The notes beneath the pieces are model-generated. The model worked only from the letters and a program-made list of their open reading frames with translations, was not told the origin of the DNA and did no database searches. Below are positions 37,504 to 46,016 of a stretch of 64,000 bases of DNA, piece by piece. Made by a program: the position numbers and the translations under genes. The stretch is from Desulfobacteraceae bacterium (GTDB lineage: Bacteria; Desulfobacterota; Desulfobacteria; Desulfobacterales; Desulfobacteraceae): the NCBI GenBank assembly GCA_004796375.1, contig QZLA01000306.1, forward strand, positions 1-64,000. The letters run 5' to 3'. Position 1 is the first letter of the stretch. Each line of letters begins with the position of its first letter.

Positions 37504-37602
37504 ACGCCCAATGATCAACCAAAGGTATAAAATCCTGACCGAGATACCCCTTCGACTGGCGGCTTCGGCCCTGAGGCGTTTACTTATGCGAAAGAGGCAG
37601 AA

Positions 37603-40600
37603 ATGACAGCTCTTTTGATCCGGTTTGCCGGGAATTCGGTATTCAGCCATATCATTCTTTTTTTGCTGCTGGTTGCCGGACTCATGGCTGTCAACACCAT
37701 GCAGCGGGAGTTGTTTCCGGACTTTTCAATGGATGAGATCCTGGTTGAAGTGCGTTTTCCCGGTGCCGACCCTTCAGAGGTCCAGCAGGGCGTCACCGTT
37801 AAAATTGAAGAGGCGCTCAAGGGAATGGAAGGCATTGCCCAGTATACGAGCCGCTCTGAAGAGGGGATAGGCAGTGCTGAGATCCTGGTCAAACACGGTT
37901 ATGAGACGGCACAGGTCCTGGCCCGCATACGAAGCAGAATCAATGCGGTTTCCACCTTTCCGGATACGAGTGACAACCCGGTCATTTCAGAGGTGATGCA
38001 CCGCACCGAAGTGATGAAAATATATGTATCAGGCAGTTGTACTGAAAAGGAACTCAAGGCGGCTGCCGTCAGGATCAAAGAGCGGCTGACCGCCCTGGAT
38101 GAAATCTCCCAGGTAGAGCTGTTCGGGACCCGCGATTATGAGATCAATGTTGAGCTGAATCAGCAGCAGTTGAAAGCCTATGGGCTTTCCCTTGAAGAGG
38201 TAAGCCGGAATATTGCGCTGAACAGTGATGGCCTGCCCGGTGGTGACATTCTGACAGATGCCGGACACGTCCGTGTCAGGACCATGGGGCAGCGGAACAC
38301 GGGCAGGGAACTGGCCGAAGTCCCGGTACTTGCAGGAATTGACGGAGGCAAGGTCATCCTTGGCCGGATCGCGGATATCAGGGACAGCTTTACAGAAGAC
38401 ACCCATGAAGTGACCATTAACGGCAGCCCTGCCGTGATTCTTGAGATTTATAAAACCCGGCGCGAAGACGCCCTGGAGATATCCGCGGCCGTGGCGTCAT
38501 TTCTGGACAGGCAGCAGGATGATCTCCCGTCAAATCTAAGTATGGGTGTGCTCTACGATCTGACCGATGACCTTCGCTCCCGCATCGATCTTCTGGCTAA
38601 AAACGGGTTGATCGGGCTTTGCCTGGTGATACTTCTGCTGGGGCTGTTCCTGGATATCCGGCTCAGCTTCTGGGCCGGACTGGGGATCCCGGTATCGATC
38701 CTGGGTGCCCTGGTGGTCGTCTGGGCCATGGGGGGAAGCATCAACATGCTTTCCCTGTTCGGGTTGATTACGGTCCTGGGTATTGTTGTGGATGATTCCA
38801 TTGTGGTGGGCGAGGCGGTTTTCCACCACTTTGAATCCGGCTGCTCTCCTCTCCAGGCAGCGGTCAGAGGGGTCAGGGAGGTGGGAATACCTGTGACTGC
38901 AGCGATTTTGACCAGCATTATCGCCTTCCTGCCACTGGCGTATATCGGGGATGTGATCGGCAAATTCCTGTCCATCCTGCCCATGGTCGTGATCCCCTGC
39001 CTGATCATCTCCTTGATTGAAAGCGTCTGGCTGCTGCCGGCCCACCTGGCCCACCGCCTCAGAAAAAAAGGGAACCATAAACCCGGGCATCCATTCCTGG
39101 AAAAAATGAGCGCGGCGCACCGCTACATCCAAAGCCGCCCGGATTGGTTTGCCCGCTGCCTGTACCTGCCGTTTCTCAAGCGGGTCCTGGTGCATCGTTA
39201 CCTGTGCCTGTCGGCAGCGACAGTCATATTGCTGCTGTGCGCCGGCCTGATCTGGGGCGGATGGGTCAAAACCGAGGTGCTTCCGGAAACCGGAAGCACC
39301 ATTTTATCTGCATCCATCACATTCCCGGCCGGTACGTCAGACCGAATGACCAGCCAGGCGGTATCCAGGATCGAAAACGCATTGCTCAACCGGTTGAGAA
39401 AAAAACCAGGAACCCACAAGACCCTGCTCCTCAACCGGATGACGGTTGTGGGCAGTACCGTATCAGAGGAGCCTGAAAAAGGCTCCCATGCCGGAGGGAT
39501 ACAGGTTGTGCTCACTCCGGCAAAAGAGCCGGGCGTACCCGCAGACGCATTGCTGAAGATGTGGAAAGAGGAAACCGGGGCGATCCCGGGTGCACGCTCA
39601 CTGGTATTTGAAACCCGCTCAGAGGGTCCGCCCGGAGAACCGATTGAAGCTTGGCTCCTGGGCCAGGACCCGGTTCAACTGACCCAGGCATTTCAAGAAT
39701 TCACCCGGGAACTCTCCACCCTGGACGGTGTGCACGAAATCCACGGGGATGACCTGTCCGGTGTTGATGAACGACACATCACCCTTAAACCCCTGGCCTG
39801 GTTTCACGGCCTGTCGCAGCAGGATGTGGCCCGCCAGGTCAGGACGGCCATTTATGGCAGCGAGGCCCTGCGGGTCCAGCGGGGAAAGGATGAGATCTGC
39901 GTGAAAGTGCGAATGACCCGCCGTGAACGCTCCTCTGTCTCGATCCTGGATAACCTTGAACTTGAAACCCGGCAGGGGACCAAGGTGCCCTTGCACGCAG
40001 TCGCCCATGTTCAGCTGGCCAAGGGGCCTGAACGGATCAGGGGAGTGGATGGCACCCGCTGTCTGGCCGTCAGTGCCGATGTGGACCTTGAGCGCGCCAA
40101 CCCGGATGATATCATAGAGGCGTTAACCCGGAACCTCCTTCCAAGGCTTGCCCGGAAATACCCCGGTGTCACCGTCTCTTTTGAAGGGGATGAAAAACAC
40201 ATGAAAGATGCACTGGGCGGACTGTATATTGGTTTCCCCCTGGCCGTGATCGGTATTTTCGTTGTTGTGGCCGCCATGTTTCACTCCTACGTCCAGCCCC
40301 TGGTCATCCTTTTCATGATCCCGTTCGGCATGGTGGGTGCCGTGTATGGACACCTCGTCATGGGATATCCCATATCCTTGATGAGCATATTCGGCATGGT
40401 TGCCCTGTCCGGTGTGGTAGTCAATGATGCCATCATGCTCATCGAGCGGTTCAACAGCAACCTGGAATCCGGTACCGCATTTTTCGAGGCACTTGAAAAC
40501 GCCGGAAGGCGGAGGTTCAGGGCGATTATGCTGACCACCGTCAGCACGGTGAGCGGGCTTGCTCCCCTGCTTTTTGACACCAGTATCCAGGCCGGATTCA

Positions 40601-40836
40601 TTATCCCGATGGCCCTCTCCATTTCTGCCGGGCTGATATGTGCCACGGCAGTAACCCTGATCCTTGCACCCTGCATCCTGGCGATCCTGAACGATCTGCG
40701 CCTGATCATCCACACGTTGCCGGGCAGGATGAAAGCATCGCGGGAAAGCCTTGAACCGGCAGTGAGGAAAATGAGGTGGACCCGGGAGAACATTTCGCCT
40801 ACAATTGAGCAAACCCATACCGGAGGGCTGATGTGA
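37603..40836 (+). CDS. RND-family efflux pump, inner-membrane subunit
   Basis: 1077 residues with the standard 12-helix, two-porter-domain layout of AcrB-like pumps. In TM4 the proton-relay pair D397-D398 (GIVVDDSIVV) is present. In TM10 the position of AcrB K940 is replaced: the segment reads SGVVVNDAIMLIERF, so the relay is N-D rather than K-N. That variant is common in other RND branches. It probably exports amphiphiles or drugs from periplasm or membrane; substrate unknown. It is translationally coupled to the response-regulator gene by a 4-base overlap. Confidence 0.94.
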   Translation: MTALLIRFAGNSVFSHIILFLLLVAGLMAVNTMQRELFPDFSMDEILVEVRFPGADPSEVQQGVTVKIEEALKGMEGIAQYTSRSEEGIGSAEILVKHGYETAQVLARIRSRINAVSTFPDTSDNPVISEVMHRTEVMKIYVSGSCTEKELKAAAVRIKERLTALDEISQVELFGTRDYEINVELNQQQLKAYGLSLEEVSRNIALNSDGLPGGDILTDAGHVRVRTMGQRNTGRELAEVPVLAGIDGGKVILGRIADIRDSFTEDTHEVTINGSPAVILEIYKTRREDALEISAAVASFLDRQQDDLPSNLSMGVLYDLTDDLRSRIDLLAKNGLIGLCLVILLLGLFLDIRLSFWAGLGIPVSILGALVVVWAMGGSINMLSLFGLITVLGIVVDDSIVVGEAVFHHFESGCSPLQAAVRGVREVGIPVTAAILTSIIAFLPLAYIGDVIGKFLSILPMVVIPCLIISLIESVWLLPAHLAHRLRKKGNHKPGHPFLEKMSAAHRYIQSRPDWFARCLYLPFLKRVLVHRYLCLSAATVILLLCAGLIWGGWVKTEVLPETGSTILSASITFPAGTSDRMTSQAVSRIENALLNRLRKKPGTHKTLLLNRMTVVGSTVSEEPEKGSHAGGIQVVLTPAKEPGVPADALLKMWKEETGAIPGARSLVFETRSEGPPGEPIEAWLLGQDPVQLTQAFQEFTRELSTLDGVHEIHGDDLSGVDERHITLKPLAWFHGLSQQDVARQVRTAIYGSEALRVQRGKDEICVKVRMTRRERSSVSILDNLELETRQGTKVPLHAVAHVQLAKGPERIRGVDGTRCLAVSADVDLERANPDDIIEALTRNLLPRLARKYPGVTVSFEGDEKHMKDALGGLYIGFPLAVIGIFVVVAAMFHSYVQPLVILFMIPFGMVGAVYGHLVMGYPISLMSIFGMVALSGVVVNDAIMLIERFNSNLESGTAFFEALENAGRRRFRAIMLTTVSTVSGLAPLLFDTSIQAGFIIPMALSISAGLICATAVTLILAPCILAILNDLRLIIHTLPGRMKASRESLEPAVRKMRWTRENISPTIEQTHTGGLM

Positions 40837-41546
40837 AATCAATGAAACCCAAACATCCGTTAAGACTTCTTCTGGTTGAGGATCATGAAGATATCAGCCA
40901 GAACATTGCCGACTATTTTGAATCCAAGGGGCATATCCTGGACTTTGCGGCAAATGGTATTCAAGGCCTGCACCTGGCCCTGACCCAAGACTATGATGTC
41001 ATGATCCTGGATATCATGCTACCGGGAATGGACGGGCTGACCCTGTGCAAACGTTTCCGGGAATCGTCTGCCAGGCAGATCCCCATTCTCATGCTGACCG
41101 CCCGGGATACGCTGCCGGATAAGATCGACGGTTTTGATGCCGGTACGGATGACTACCTGGTTAAACCCTTTGCCCTCCAGGAACTGGAAGTCCGTGTATA
41201 TGCCCTGGCAAGGCGGGAACTGCCCGATATGAAAAGTATTTTGATCGTGGGTGACCTGGAACTGAACCTGGAGACCATGGAGGTGAAGCGGGCAGACCGA
41301 AAGATCGACCTGAACCGGGCATGCTTGAAGATCCTTGAGCAATTGATGAAGGCATCCCCCGGTGTGGTGACCCGTTCCGACCTGGAGCTGGCGCTCTGGG
41401 GAGATATGCCCCCCGGAAGCGACTCCCTGCGAAGCCATATGTATATGCTGAGAAAAAAGATCGATACCCCGTTTTCCGAACCCCTGATTCAGACCATACA
41501 CGGGACAGGGTATAAACTGGTGATGAGCAATGAAATATCATTATAG
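40833..41546 (+). CDS. OmpR-family response regulator
   Basis: 237 residues. The receiver domain (12-125) has acidic residues in LLVEDHEDI, phospho-acceptor aspartate in VMILDIMLPGMDG and lysine in YLVKPFA; the winged-helix DNA-binding domain spans about 140-233 (TRSDLELALWGD...SHMYMLRKKI...IHGTGYKL). The GTG start follows GGAGGG by five bases and overlaps the pump stop. Its gene position makes it the likely regulator of this operon; family members bind direct repeats of about 10-11 bp, which fits the arrays at 34207 and 34940. Confidence 0.93.
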   Translation: MKSMKPKHPLRLLLVEDHEDISQNIADYFESKGHILDFAANGIQGLHLALTQDYDVMILDIMLPGMDGLTLCKRFRESSARQIPILMLTARDTLPDKIDGFDAGTDDYLVKPFALQELEVRVYALARRELPDMKSILIVGDLELNLETMEVKRADRKIDLNRACLKILEQLMKASPGVVTRSDLELALWGDMPPGSDSLRSHMYMLRKKIDTPFSEPLIQTIHGTGYKLVMSNEISL

Positions 41547-42873
41547 TATACGACACCGGATCATTATTGCCTTCTGCGTCTTCGGGCTGGTCTTATCCGT
41601 GACCTATATGCTCCTGATCGATGGGTGCATGGCTCTTGCAGAGGATATGGTATTTGAAAAACGGATCAGGATCGAGATTGAACATTACCTGTCAAAATTC
41701 AGGACCAACCCGAACACGCCGCTGCCCTACTCGACCTATATCAAAGGATACCTGGGCACGGACCGCATCCCGCCCGGTCTCCGCCAAATGGTGCAAGGCC
41801 TTTCCGAAGGGATGTACGAAACAGACGGACCGGGTGCCATAGAAGGCCCGGGAGATTATCATGTGGCCATCAGGCAGGTGCCGGGATCCCAGATGATGCT
41901 CTACCTGTTCTATGATGTCGGCAGCCTGAAAATAAACGAGCAGTATGAGATGATTATCCGTGTCTTCCTTGCGGCAGTATCCCTTCTGGTGGCAGGCGTC
42001 GGGGCGGGAATCGGTGTACTGCTCTCCCGCCGGATCATTGCCCCGCTTCGCGAATTGACCCGCCAGGTTGCACAAAGCCGGCCCCACAACCTGCCCCTTG
42101 ACATATCAGGCCGATTTGCCGATGATGAAATCGGGTTCCTGGCAAAAACCCTTGAGGAGAGCCTGCAGCGTATCCAATCGTTTGTAGAGCGGGAGAAAGC
42201 GTTCACCCGTGATGCCAGCCATGAACTGAGAACACCGGTAACGGTTATCAAGGGCGCTCTGGAGTTGATCGAGCAACTGCCGGTTTACACGGACAAATCG
42301 CTCCACGGGCCCCTGGAACGTGTCAAACGATCGGTCAAAGGGATGGCCATTACCATTGACACCTTTTTGTGGCTGGCCCGGGAAGACGCATTTGAAACCA
42401 CGGATCAGGCCTGCGATGTTGCCGCCGCATCCCGGGAGACCTTCGAGGAATATGCCCACCTGTTTAAAAGCCGACCGGTAACCGCCAGCTTCAGGCAGCT
42501 GGGATCACCGGCCATCGACGCGCCGGATGCCGTATTCAAGATTGCAGTGAGCAATCTGCTTCGCAATGCATTTTACCATACCCCCAAAGGCGATGTCTGT
42601 CTGACCGTCAAGCCAAATGCGGTTGAGGTATTCAATTCCACAGCGTTTGACATGCCCGGCAATCTCCGGGATGTCACAGCACCCCATGTCCGGGGCAAGA
42701 ACAGTGAAGGGTTCGGGCTGGGACTTGCCATTGTCAAGCGGTTGTGCGAGCGGTTCAACTGGCATCTTACCATTGACAGCCCTCATGATGGCGGCACGTG
42801 TGTCATGTTGTCCTTTGACCCGCCCCCCATACAGAAGAATCCACGTAAACAGCAGATGGAGAACGCGATATGA
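41530..42873 (+). CDS. Sensor histidine kinase partner of the efflux regulator
   Basis: 447 residues. Helices near 10-30 and 138-163 flank a periplasmic domain of about 105 residues; then HAMP, HisKA with H in FTRDASHELRTPVTV (about residue 237), and an ATPase with N-box NLLRNAFYH and G-box GFGLGLAIVKRL. This is the QseC/CusS-like architecture. The start overlaps the response-regulator gene by 17 bases and its end overlaps the next gene by four, so kinase, regulator and pump are one translationally coupled unit. Confidence 0.93.
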   Translation: MKYHYSIRHRIIIAFCVFGLVLSVTYMLLIDGCMALAEDMVFEKRIRIEIEHYLSKFRTNPNTPLPYSTYIKGYLGTDRIPPGLRQMVQGLSEGMYETDGPGAIEGPGDYHVAIRQVPGSQMMLYLFYDVGSLKINEQYEMIIRVFLAAVSLLVAGVGAGIGVLLSRRIIAPLRELTRQVAQSRPHNLPLDISGRFADDEIGFLAKTLEESLQRIQSFVEREKAFTRDASHELRTPVTVIKGALELIEQLPVYTDKSLHGPLERVKRSVKGMAITIDTFLWLAREDAFETTDQACDVAAASRETFEEYAHLFKSRPVTASFRQLGSPAIDAPDAVFKIAVSNLLRNAFYHTPKGDVCLTVKPNAVEVFNSTAFDMPGNLRDVTAPHVRGKNSEGFGLGLAIVKRLCERFNWHLTIDSPHDGGTCVMLSFDPPPIQKNPRKQQMENAI

Positions 42874-43469
42874 TTGAAGAATTCAGGACACATATTACCA
42901 AAGGATTTGCCATCCTGGTCGTATTATTGATGTGCATCGGCGAAAGTCACTGGGATGATGCCCTTCCCTCCCTGACCACGATGATGATCTTTTCCGGTAT
43001 ACTCCTTGTGGGTGTGGCTTCGGCAGGCCGCCTATGGTGTTCACTCTATATCGCAGGGTACAAGACCAACCGTCTGGTGACTCAAGGCCCTTACTCCATG
43101 TGCAGGAATCCGCTGTATTTCTTCAGTTTTATAGGTGCCGTGGGTGTCGGGCTCAGTTCAGAGACATTCATTATCCCGTTACTCATCCTGGTTGCTTTCG
43201 GGCTTTATTACCCCTTTGTGATCAGGAAGGAGGAAAAAAGATTGCTTCACCTTCACAGGGAGGAATTCAAACGATACCTGAGCCGGGTACCCCGGTTTTT
43301 TCCAAAGTTATCTCTTCTTGAGGAGCCCCTGCACTACCAAGTAAAACCGGTACGGTTCAAGAAGCAGATGTTTGACGTGCTCTGGTTCGTCTGGGTTCTC
43401 GGTGTTATAGAAATCATTGAAGAGTGTCACCGCCAGGATATCTTCCCGGCGATAATCACCATTTACTAA
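42870..43469 (+). CDS. ICMT-like membrane methyltransferase family protein, last gene of efflux operon
   Basis: 199 residues with about five helices. The central motif LVTQGPYSMCRNPLYFFSF ... RKEEKRLLHLHREEFKRYLSRVPRFFP matches the isoprenylcysteine methyltransferase-like family. The C-terminus adds a helix (FDVLWFVWVLGVIEIIEE). It starts in a 4-base overlap with the kinase gene, so it belongs to the two-component/efflux operon. Lipid or polar-head methylation at the membrane is a reasonable but untested role. Confidence 0.82.
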   Translation: MIEEFRTHITKGFAILVVLLMCIGESHWDDALPSLTTMMIFSGILLVGVASAGRLWCSLYIAGYKTNRLVTQGPYSMCRNPLYFFSFIGAVGVGLSSETFIIPLLILVAFGLYYPFVIRKEEKRLLHLHREEFKRYLSRVPRFFPKLSLLEEPLHYQVKPVRFKKQMFDVLWFVWVLGVIEIIEECHRQDIFPAIITIY

Positions 43470-43507
43470 TTTCCAATTACCTGCCCAAAGCCTCATGGGT
43501 TCACCAA

Positions 43508-44119
43508 ATGATGACGCAAAAAACATTTTTCCTTGTCCTATTCCGGGATCGATTGTATATAAAAAGATCAGCATATGATTTGGCAGATTCAACATTAACT
43601 TTTGACAGTGGACAGGGCATGGTTTTTTTTACCTGCATGGTAGTCGTAGCGATTCTGTACTATTTGCAGACAGACGGGCTGATTTTTATCACCATTATTG
43701 CCCTGTTGGCCGAACTGATCAACATTTTCCTGACCCAGACCATGGCAAAATCCGCTGAAAACAAAGTCCAGAAGAAGTATTCACGCATCGTTGACACACT
43801 AAAAAAGCAGGTTCAAGCCAAGAACAAATCAATTGAAGAACTCAGGGATGTCCATGAACGATCCGCCCGTGTCCTTTACAAGGCCAACCTGAAAATCAAG
43901 GAATATGAAGGGAAACTCGGGGTTAAGAGTGAAGATGACGGAGAAATCGATAAAATTTTAGAGAAATCTGCCACCCGCATCAATCAGTTGGGAGTAGAAG
44001 GGAAAAGCAAATCAACAGACCCCAAAAAAGAGAAGTCAAGCGGGAAGGATAAGCCTGCCGGGAAAAAAGGATTCAATGACCTCCCCCCCGGGTCGAACCG
44101 GAAACAGATTCCTACCTAA
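43508..44119 (+). CDS. Membrane protein with cytoplasmic coiled coil, function unknown
   Basis: 203 residues if started at the ATG at 43508; the ribosome site is weak and a start as late as 43619 is possible. Two adjacent hydrophobic helices (about 38-57 and 60-78) are followed by a long charged helix predicted as coiled coil (KVQKKYSRIVDTLKKQVQA, near 88-145) and a Lys/Ser/Pro-rich tail. No family recognised. It follows the efflux operon by 38 bases and converges on a lipoprotein gene. Confidence 0.65.
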   Translation: MMTQKTFFLVLFRDRLYIKRSAYDLADSTLTFDSGQGMVFFTCMVVVAILYYLQTDGLIFITIIALLAELINIFLTQTMAKSAENKVQKKYSRIVDTLKKQVQAKNKSIEELRDVHERSARVLYKANLKIKEYEGKLGVKSEDDGEIDKILEKSATRINQLGVEGKSKSTDPKKEKSSGKDKPAGKKGFNDLPPGSNRKQIPT

Positions 44120-44139
44120 TCACCTGCTTTTATTAATAA

Positions 44140-44514
44140 CTACTCGTTGACAATCTTCAGCCTGACGATCTGGCCCTGTTTGTTTATGTAGGCAATACCC
44201 TTTGCAAGGGTTTTGGACGACGTCTGGCTGACGATGGTTACATTTTCCTCATACAGGACAACCGAGGAGATCTCCTTTTTTTTGGATCCGGCATCCTGGC
44301 TTGCCAAGGAGGATTTTGGGTCTTGTTCGGTGGTCTTGACCGGCTTTGAGGAAGTACGCCCCTTTGCGCTCCCCTTAACATTATGGCGGGCCTGGTTGCG
44401 ATTGGATATCAGTTCCGACACCCCCTGGTAATCCCCATTTTTCTCGTCGGAGCACCCCGGTGCCAGGTACAAGAGCAATGCACAGCACAGTGCCCCGACC
44501 ACCCTGCGACTCAT
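44140..44514 (-). CDS. Small putative lipoprotein
   Basis: 124 residues. A basic N-terminus and hydrophobic run end in the lipobox LAPGC (Cys21). The middle is a low-complexity Lys/Ser/Thr linker; the end forms two strands (VVLYEENVTIVSQTSSKTLAKGIAYINKQGQIVRLKIVNE, split here by eye) typical of a small beta domain. No family recognised. It is eight bases downstream of the STAS gene. Confidence 0.7.
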   Translation of the reverse strand: MSRRVVGALCCALLLYLAPGCSDEKNGDYQGVSELISNRNQARHNVKGSAKGRTSSKPVKTTEQDPKSSLASQDAGSKKKEISSVVLYEENVTIVSQTSSKTLAKGIAYINKQGQIVRLKIVNE

Positions 44515-44522
44515 TGTTCCGA

Positions 44523-44828
44523 TTATACTCCCTCCACGGTAAATCGCCGGTTCAGGCGCATGGTAGTAAACAGGCCGTAAACATCTTTTGAGACGTTGAT
44601 CACTTTGAGCTGTCTTCCGGCCTGGTCCAGCGTGTTGTGTGCGGCAATAATCACACCGATCCCCACGGAATCAACCATTTCAGCACCCTCCAGATCGATG
44701 ACGATATCCCCTTGTGAGTCATCAATGACCGCCAGCAACTCATTTTTGAAATCATCTGCCATTGAAGCCACCACATCCATGCCGGGTCTGATTATTGTCT
44801 GGCTGCCCTGATTGACTATTTCACTCAT
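44523..44828 (-). CDS. STAS-domain anti-sigma-factor antagonist
   Basis: 101 residues from the ATG at 44828, which lies six bases after GAGGAG; the in-frame ATG at 44834 abuts that site. The SpoIIAA/RsbV-like fold has the phospho-serine motif in MVDSVGIGVI. It acts in partner switching with a serine kinase and a phosphatase, often controlling secretion or stress responses. No kinase partner is visible nearby. Confidence 0.85.
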   Translation of the reverse strand: MSEIVNQGSQTIIRPGMDVVASMADDFKNELLAVIDDSQGDIVIDLEGAEMVDSVGIGVIIAAHNTLDQAGRQLKVINVSKDVYGLFTTMRLNRRFTVEGV

Positions 44829-45064
44829 TTCCATCTCCTCTGCGAAAGATTATGAAACTTTCTTTGATTCTTTTTTTGGATTGAATGTACCTAAATTACC
44901 ATTTGCCGATAAACTTATCAAGTTTTTGTTCATGCCATTATAATTGAAGCAGACCCAGATGACAAGCGTCATCTTACTCTTTTCTCAAGGGCTTTACATC
45001 TTTTCGGCCGGTGGGTACCAACCGGCCGGGTGAGAATTAAATCTGCTGAAGACACAAAATAGAC

Positions 45065-45093
45065 TTGATAAATTCACTGAAATACAATATATA
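45065..45093 (+). promoter_or_regulatory. Promoter of the SRP RNA gene
   Basis: TTGATA (45065-45070), 17-base spacer, TATATA (45088-45093), predicting a start near 45100. The 230 bases between the STAS gene and this promoter hold no gene; they contain a GC-rich hairpin (CGGCCGGT / ACCGGCCG, 45005-45028) without a T-run. Confidence 0.65.
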
Positions 45094-45121
45094 GTAAAGT
45101 TCCGGCTGTGCTGGATTCGGT

Positions 45122-45222
45122 CTGATTCTGATCGGTCGCCTTGTAACAGAAGGCCACGAACCTCGTCAGGTCCGGAAGGAAGCAGCGATAAGTGAATCCT
45201 TCTGTGTCATGGATCGATCCCG
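45122..45222 (+). ncRNA. ffs: Small signal recognition particle RNA (4.5S)
   Basis: The universally conserved domain IV sequence GTCAGGTCCGGAAGGAAGC begins at 45165, with asymmetric loop GGAAGCAGC, and flanking arms fold back (CAGAAGG with CCTTCTG, then GATCG with CGATC). The ends are approximate; promoter and terminator suggest a primary transcript of about 45100-45265. Binds Ffh to target membrane proteins. Confidence 0.93.
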
Positions 45223-45238
45223 GTCATGCAATCTGCTT

Positions 45239-45267
45239 TTCCGGCCAGCCGGAACGCCTTCCTTTTT
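45239..45267 (+). terminator. Terminator of the SRP RNA gene
   Basis: Stem TTCCGGC / GCCGGAA with a 2-base gap (CA), then a pyrimidine tract ending TTTTT. A strand of it is also complementary to the predicted 5' end of the transcript (45099-45108). Confidence 0.65.
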
Positions 45268-45290
45268 ATATCTACCCCCGTTTTTATATC

Positions 45291-45318
45291 TTGACATGAT
45301 TTCAAACAGACTTATTTT
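45291..45318 (+). promoter_or_regulatory. Putative promoter of grpE-dnaK
   Basis: TTGACA (45291-45296), 16-base spacer, TATTTT (45313-45318). No CIRCE-like inverted repeat is visible between it and grpE. Confidence 0.45.
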
Positions 45319-45379
45319 CAGCACATAAATTTAAACGAAAAGCTTTAAAATATAGGGTGATGACAAGCAGGAGAAGACA

Positions 45380-45988
45380 TTGGTTCTGAAAAACAACACC
45401 AAAAGCAAAAAAAGCCAACAATCAAAAAAGTCGACCGAGAGTAAAAAACCAAAAAAGATGCCGGCTGAGAGTAAAACGCAGGCAGAGGGCGACGAAAAAA
45501 TCACTGAAACCAACCAACTAGAGGAGCTCACCGCAGAACTTGCTGCTGAAAAAGATCGTGTATTAAGGGTATCGGCGGAATTTGAAAACTTCAAAAGACG
45601 CAAGCAAAAAGAGATCGAAGATTTCAGGAAATTTGCCAACGAATCCCTTTTCAAACAGCTCTTGACTGTCGTCGATAATCTGGAACGGGCCATCGATTCC
45701 GCTGAAAACGGCAACGCAGATCCCAAGGATCTGGCCGAGGGGGTAAAACTGACCCACAAGGAAATCCTTAAGATGTTTGATACATTTAACGTCAAACCGA
45801 TCGATGCCAAGGACAACGCCTTTGACCCCAATTTCCACCAGGCAGTCACACAGACGGAAACAGATGAGTATCCTGAAAATACCGTTATTAACGAGCTTCA
45901 AAAAGGATATTTACTGCATGATCGACTGCTCAGACCGTCAATGGTTGTTGTTTCAAAAAGCGTAGAAAAGAAAACAGAAGACGAATAA
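45380..45988 (+). CDS. grpE: GrpE, nucleotide exchange factor for DnaK
   Basis: 202 residues from a TTG start at 45380, six bases after AGGAG; no ATG is available until residue 29. A charged Lys-rich N-terminus is followed by a long helix (FENFKRRKQKEIEDFRKFAN) and the C-terminal beta domain ending HDRLLRPSMVVVSK, the family signature. It releases ADP from DnaK. Dnak follows after 28 bases. Confidence 0.95.
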   Translation: MVLKNNTKSKKSQQSKKSTESKKPKKMPAESKTQAEGDEKITETNQLEELTAELAAEKDRVLRVSAEFENFKRRKQKEIEDFRKFANESLFKQLLTVVDNLERAIDSAENGNADPKDLAEGVKLTHKEILKMFDTFNVKPIDAKDNAFDPNFHQAVTQTETDEYPENTVINELQKGYLLHDRLLRPSMVVVSKSVEKKTEDE

Positions 45989-46016
45989 TATTCTATCAAT
46001 ATGTGGAGGATAACCC

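Noticed and set aside
45005-45028. GC-rich hairpin upstream of the SRP RNA gene as a terminator
   Set aside because: No T-run on either strand and the upstream STAS gene is transcribed away from it.
45270-45379. CIRCE/HrcA operator before grpE
   Set aside because: No TTAGCACTC-N9-GAGTGCTAA-like repeat; only a sigma-70-like promoter is seen.
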